16,101 nt of DNA from Candidatus Glassbacteria bacterium RIFCSPLOWO2_12_FULL_58_11 (GTDB lineage: Bacteria > Gemmatimonadota > Glassbacteria > GWA2-58-10): assembly GCA_001780825.1 (NCBI GenBank), contig MFIX01000194.1:1875-17975 (forward strand), given 5' to 3'. Below the pieces are notes generated by a model. It ran no database searches and was not told the origin of the DNA. It saw only the letters and a list, made by a program, of their open reading frames with translations. Below are positions 13,355-16,101 of the stretch, piece after piece; within the stretch, counting starts at the first letter, position 1; each line of letters begins with the position of its first letter. Position numbers and translations under genes: made by a program.

Positions 13355-14713
13355 ATGGACAGGCTCGACAAGAACATATCCCGCCGGGAATTCATCCGGC
13401 ATTCCACGGTATCCGCGGCGGCCCTGGGGGCCGCGGCTATGGCCGGGTCCTACTCCGCGCTGGCGGCTCAGCAGAAGATCAAGAAAGTGCGCATGGCGCT
13501 GGTCGGGACCGGGATCCGCGGCAGCACCACCTGGGGCACCGAGCTGCTGAAAGAGCTTGGCGATTATGTGGAGATAGTGGGCCTCTGTGACATCAACCCC
13601 CTGCGGGTCGAGGTAGCCAACCGCTGGATGGGCGGCAAGATTCCCACGTTCACCGATTTCGACAAAATGCTCGATCAGACCAAACCGGACCGGGTCATGG
13701 TGACAGTCATGGACTGCTACCACGCTCAGTATGTCTGCCGGGCGATGGAACTGGGCTATGATGCAATGAGCGAAAAACCGCTCTGCTCCACTGCCGAGCA
13801 GGCCCAACAGCTAATCGACACCCAGAAACGGACCGGCCGCAAACTGGATGTCACTTTCAACGCCCGTTACGGCCAGGCCGAGATGAAAGTCAAAGAGCTG
13901 CTGTTGGCCGGCGAGATCGGCGACCTCTACTCGGTGGATTATGCCGAGTTCCTCGACCTGGACCATGGGGCCTCCTATTTCCGCAGGTGGCACGGGATCA
14001 AGCACAATTCGGGAACTCTGCTCTGCCACAAGGCCAGCCATCATTTCGACCAGCTCAACTGGTGGATCGACTCCGACCCGGTGGAGGTGGTGGCCTATGG
14101 CAGGCTGAACAAGTACGGCAGCAACAGCAGCATCCGTCACGCCAACTGCCGCCCGTGCCCCTACAAAAAACAGTGCGAGCTGTACTACGACATGACCACG
14201 GACAAAGCGTTCATGGAGCTTTACGCGGGCTGCGAAAGCGCGGACGGCTACTACCGGGATGGCTGCCTGTGGCGGCATGACATCGACATCCCTGACACCT
14301 ACAGCGCCCAGATCAAGTACAAAAACGGGACCCTGGTGACTTACAGCCTCAACGCCACTGTACCCTTCGAGGGGCAGTTGGTCGTTTTCAACGGGAGCAA
14401 GGGCCGGATCGACCTGCGCAACTACAACACGCAGCCCTGGACTGTCCCCTACGAGTCCGAGCTGCGGCTGACCCGCAATTTCAAGGGCTCGGAGCTGGTC
14501 AAGCTGGAGCGCCAGGCCGGCGAATTCTTCGAGCACGGCGGCGCGGACAGCCGGATCAAACAAATGATTTTCAAGCCCGGCATGCCAGACCCGCTGGGCC
14601 AGCTTGCCGGGATGCGGGCCGGCCTGATGAGCTCGGGGATCGGGATCGCCGCCTATACCAGCATCGAAACCGGGCGCAGGGTGAAAATTTCCGAGCTGTT
14701 CAATATCGCCTGA
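13355..14713 (+). CDS. Twin-arginine Gfo/Idh/MocA oxidoreductase with cysteine motif
   Basis: A 452-residue NAD(P)-dependent sugar or polyol oxidoreductase, probably exported folded by the Tat system. SRREF at 9-13 is the twin-arginine motif, followed by an Ala-rich segment ending SALAAQ (34-39). GTGIRG (51-56) is the dinucleotide loop, EKP (140-142) the family signature, and GTLLCHKASHHFDQLNWW (220-237) the substrate-side helix. Cysteines at 265, 268 and 274 (CRPCPYKKQC), with 293 and 304, form a Cys-rich insert that could bind metal or form disulfides. ATG 13355 is preceded by GAGGAG about 8-10 bases upstream. It heads a pair with a second member of the same family. In such proteins the cofactor is often tightly bound, which suits action outside the cytoplasm. 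Confidence 0.9.
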   Translation: MDRLDKNISRREFIRHSTVSAAALGAAAMAGSYSALAAQQKIKKVRMALVGTGIRGSTTWGTELLKELGDYVEIVGLCDINPLRVEVANRWMGGKIPTFTDFDKMLDQTKPDRVMVTVMDCYHAQYVCRAMELGYDAMSEKPLCSTAEQAQQLIDTQKRTGRKLDVTFNARYGQAEMKVKELLLAGEIGDLYSVDYAEFLDLDHGASYFRRWHGIKHNSGTLLCHKASHHFDQLNWWIDSDPVEVVAYGRLNKYGSNSSIRHANCRPCPYKKQCELYYDMTTDKAFMELYAGCESADGYYRDGCLWRHDIDIPDTYSAQIKYKNGTLVTYSLNATVPFEGQLVVFNGSKGRIDLRNYNTQPWTVPYESELRLTRNFKGSELVKLERQAGEFFEHGGADSRIKQMIFKPGMPDPLGQLAGMRAGLMSSGIGIAAYTSIETGRRVKISELFNIA

Positions 14714-14775
14714 TCTTCACTCCTCTGGTCCGGGCGGATACGGCCCACTTGCTTACCAGATTCCGCTCCAGGATT

Positions 14776-14810
14776 GGGTCCGATCATTGTGATTCGGACC
14801 CTTTCCTTTT
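14776..14810 (+). terminator. Terminator between the two oxidoreductase genes
   Basis: GGGTCCGA (14776-14783) and TCGGACCC (14794-14801) form an 8-bp perfect stem, extended by TCA/TGA across a bulge, and TTTCCTTTT follows. It would end or attenuate transcription after the first oxidoreductase. The second gene then needs its own promoter or readthrough. Confidence 0.75.
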
Positions 14811-14846
14811 AATTTGGATAAAATTCAACTGTAACCAGGAGCGAGC

Positions 14847-16076
14847 ATGCAAAATATCGACCGCAGGACATTTGTCAAACGCTCGGGCGGCGCTGTCGCC
14901 GCCACGCTTTCCCTGGCCTCGGCCACTCTGCTCAAAGCTCAGGGTGCGAACGACCGGATCAATGTCGGCGTAATCGGCACCGGGTCGCGCGGCTGCTACC
15001 TGATCGACCGGATGAAAAACGTTCCGGGGGTCGAGATCACGGATGTCTGCGATATCTATCCGCCCAGTCTGGCCGAGGGGCTGAAGCAAGCCGGCGGAAA
15101 GGCCCGGACCCACAAGGATCATCGCAAGCTCCTGGAGATGAAAGAGATCGATGTGGCTTTCGTGGTCACCCCGCTGGTGTATCATGTGCCGCAGTGCCTG
15201 GATGCCCTGGAGGCTGGCAAGCATATTTTTTGCGAAAAAAGCATGGGCTACACGGTGAAAGAATGCGACCGGCTGGTCGAGGCTACGGGAAAAAGCGGCA
15301 AGGTGGTGCAGATCGGCTATGGCCCGCACGATGCCAGGCAGAAAAAAATCCGCGAGCTTCTCACCACCGGCTCGATCGGCCGGGTGACCCAGATTTTCAG
15401 CCACTACCACCGCAACAGCACCTGGGAGCGCGAGGTGCCCGAGCCGGAGTGGTGGAAGCCGCTGAACTGGCGGCTCTACTGGGAGTACTGCGGCGGGCTG
15501 CTGACCGAGCTGGTGAGCCACCAGCTTACCGCGCTCAACTGGCTGCTGGACAGCCACCCGTTATCGGCTGTCGGCTCGGGTGGAGTAGACCTGTATACAC
15601 AGCACGAGCGCGAGACCTGGGACCATGTGAATGTGGTCTATGATTATCCGGGCGGAGTGCGTTTAGATGCCACCGCGATCCTCTCGAATGCCCGCTACGG
15701 CTACTCGATGACCATCATGGGCACCCACGGCACGATAGTCATGGACCGCCGCGGCTCGAGGATCTACTGGGAACCCGAGACCCGTCACCTGGACAGCCTG
15801 GGAGTGAGCGCCGAGCATTTCAAGGTGCAGCTCGGCCAGTCGCTCAAGGATGACGAGACCCCCGATGAATCGCCGGGCAAGGTAATCGAGACCGGGGAGG
15901 AAGACGATCGGCGGGAAAGCATGATCGCGAATTTCTTCAACTGTGTCCGCGAAAACGGCCACCCGGCGATCGATGTCCAGGAGGGCCGCCGGAGCTCGAC
16001 CACCTCACTGCTTGGCAACCGGGCGATCCGGGAAGGCCGGAAGGTCATGTGGGATGAAATGATCAATTATGGATAG
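14847..16076 (+). CDS. Twin-arginine Gfo/Idh/MocA oxidoreductase
   Basis: A 409-residue member of the same family as the preceding gene but clearly diverged, so they are old paralogues rather than a recent duplication. DRRTFVKRS (5-13) is a Tat signal, followed by an Ala/Leu-rich segment ending KAQG (30-33). GTGSRG (44-49) binds the dinucleotide. CEKSMG (129-134) replaces the usual EKP by EKS, keeping the important Lys131. GGLLTELVSHQLTALNW (216-232) carries His225 at the expected active-site place. The start is supported by AGGAGCG seven or so bases upstream. A hairpin terminator sits between it and the first oxidoreductase, so co-expression may be partial. Likely substrates are sugars released by the divergent hydrolase, which is inference. 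Confidence 0.9.
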   Translation: MQNIDRRTFVKRSGGAVAATLSLASATLLKAQGANDRINVGVIGTGSRGCYLIDRMKNVPGVEITDVCDIYPPSLAEGLKQAGGKARTHKDHRKLLEMKEIDVAFVVTPLVYHVPQCLDALEAGKHIFCEKSMGYTVKECDRLVEATGKSGKVVQIGYGPHDARQKKIRELLTTGSIGRVTQIFSHYHRNSTWEREVPEPEWWKPLNWRLYWEYCGGLLTELVSHQLTALNWLLDSHPLSAVGSGGVDLYTQHERETWDHVNVVYDYPGGVRLDATAILSNARYGYSMTIMGTHGTIVMDRRGSRIYWEPETRHLDSLGVSAEHFKVQLGQSLKDDETPDESPGKVIETGEEDDRRESMIANFFNCVRENGHPAIDVQEGRRSSTTSLLGNRAIREGRKVMWDEMINYG

Positions 16077-16101
16077 AACCGCTATTTCAAATGAAGGGAC
16101 C

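Noticed and set aside
1..16101. CRISPR arrays, insertion sequences, rRNA genes
   Set aside because: No regularly spaced direct repeats, no transposase-like protein and no rRNA-like sequence were found.

Overview
The window looks like chromosomal DNA from an uncultured, GC-rich free-living bacterium. Coding regions are clearly G+C-rich with strongly G/C third positions, Shine-Dalgarno sites are clear, and sigma70-type promoters are recognisable. Twin-arginine Gfo/Idh/MocA oxidoreductases, a GH42-like secreted hydrolase and a sialidase-fold protein recall FCB/PVC-type or related environmental lineages. That placement is inference from gene content only.

Layout. (1) 1-1682, minus strand: a DUF3326 protein whose end overlaps the start of an Orn/Lys/Arg-decarboxylase-like gene that runs off the window. 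(2) 1683-2735: a gene-poor, AT-richer kilobase with several inverted repeats and a 56-codon ORF behind a good ribosome binding site. (3) 2736-5964, plus strand: a SAM methyltransferase with no normal start codon, a flippase-like membrane protein of the LPG-synthase TM family, and an exported Asp-box (sialidase-fold) protein. (4) 6007-7440: a small AT-rich island lying between an intact tRNA-Pro(CGG) gene and a 46-bp degenerate copy of that tRNA's 3' half. It holds a three-gene operon (unknown 100-aa protein, antitoxin-like protein, MazF/PemK toxin) with a promoter, a perfect palindromic operator and a terminator. (5) 7617-9671, minus strand: the housekeeping operon surE-pcm-yqaA, with a strong promoter at 9732-9760. 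(6) 9810-10628, minus strand: a short-chain dehydrogenase. (7) 10897-16076: a carbohydrate locus, with a secreted GH42-like hydrolase on the minus strand divergent from two twin-arginine Gfo/Idh/MocA oxidoreductases on the plus strand.

Working together. surE, pcm and yqaA form a translationally coupled stress/repair unit. The GH42-like enzyme and the two oxidoreductases probably act outside the cytoplasm on a glycoside and its sugar product. The island operon has the layout of an autoregulated toxin-antitoxin module with an extra first gene. It is the clearest accessory element here, but MazF modules in tRNA-linked islands are known, so its novelty lies in the extra gene and the operator. I found no CRISPR array, insertion sequence or transposase.
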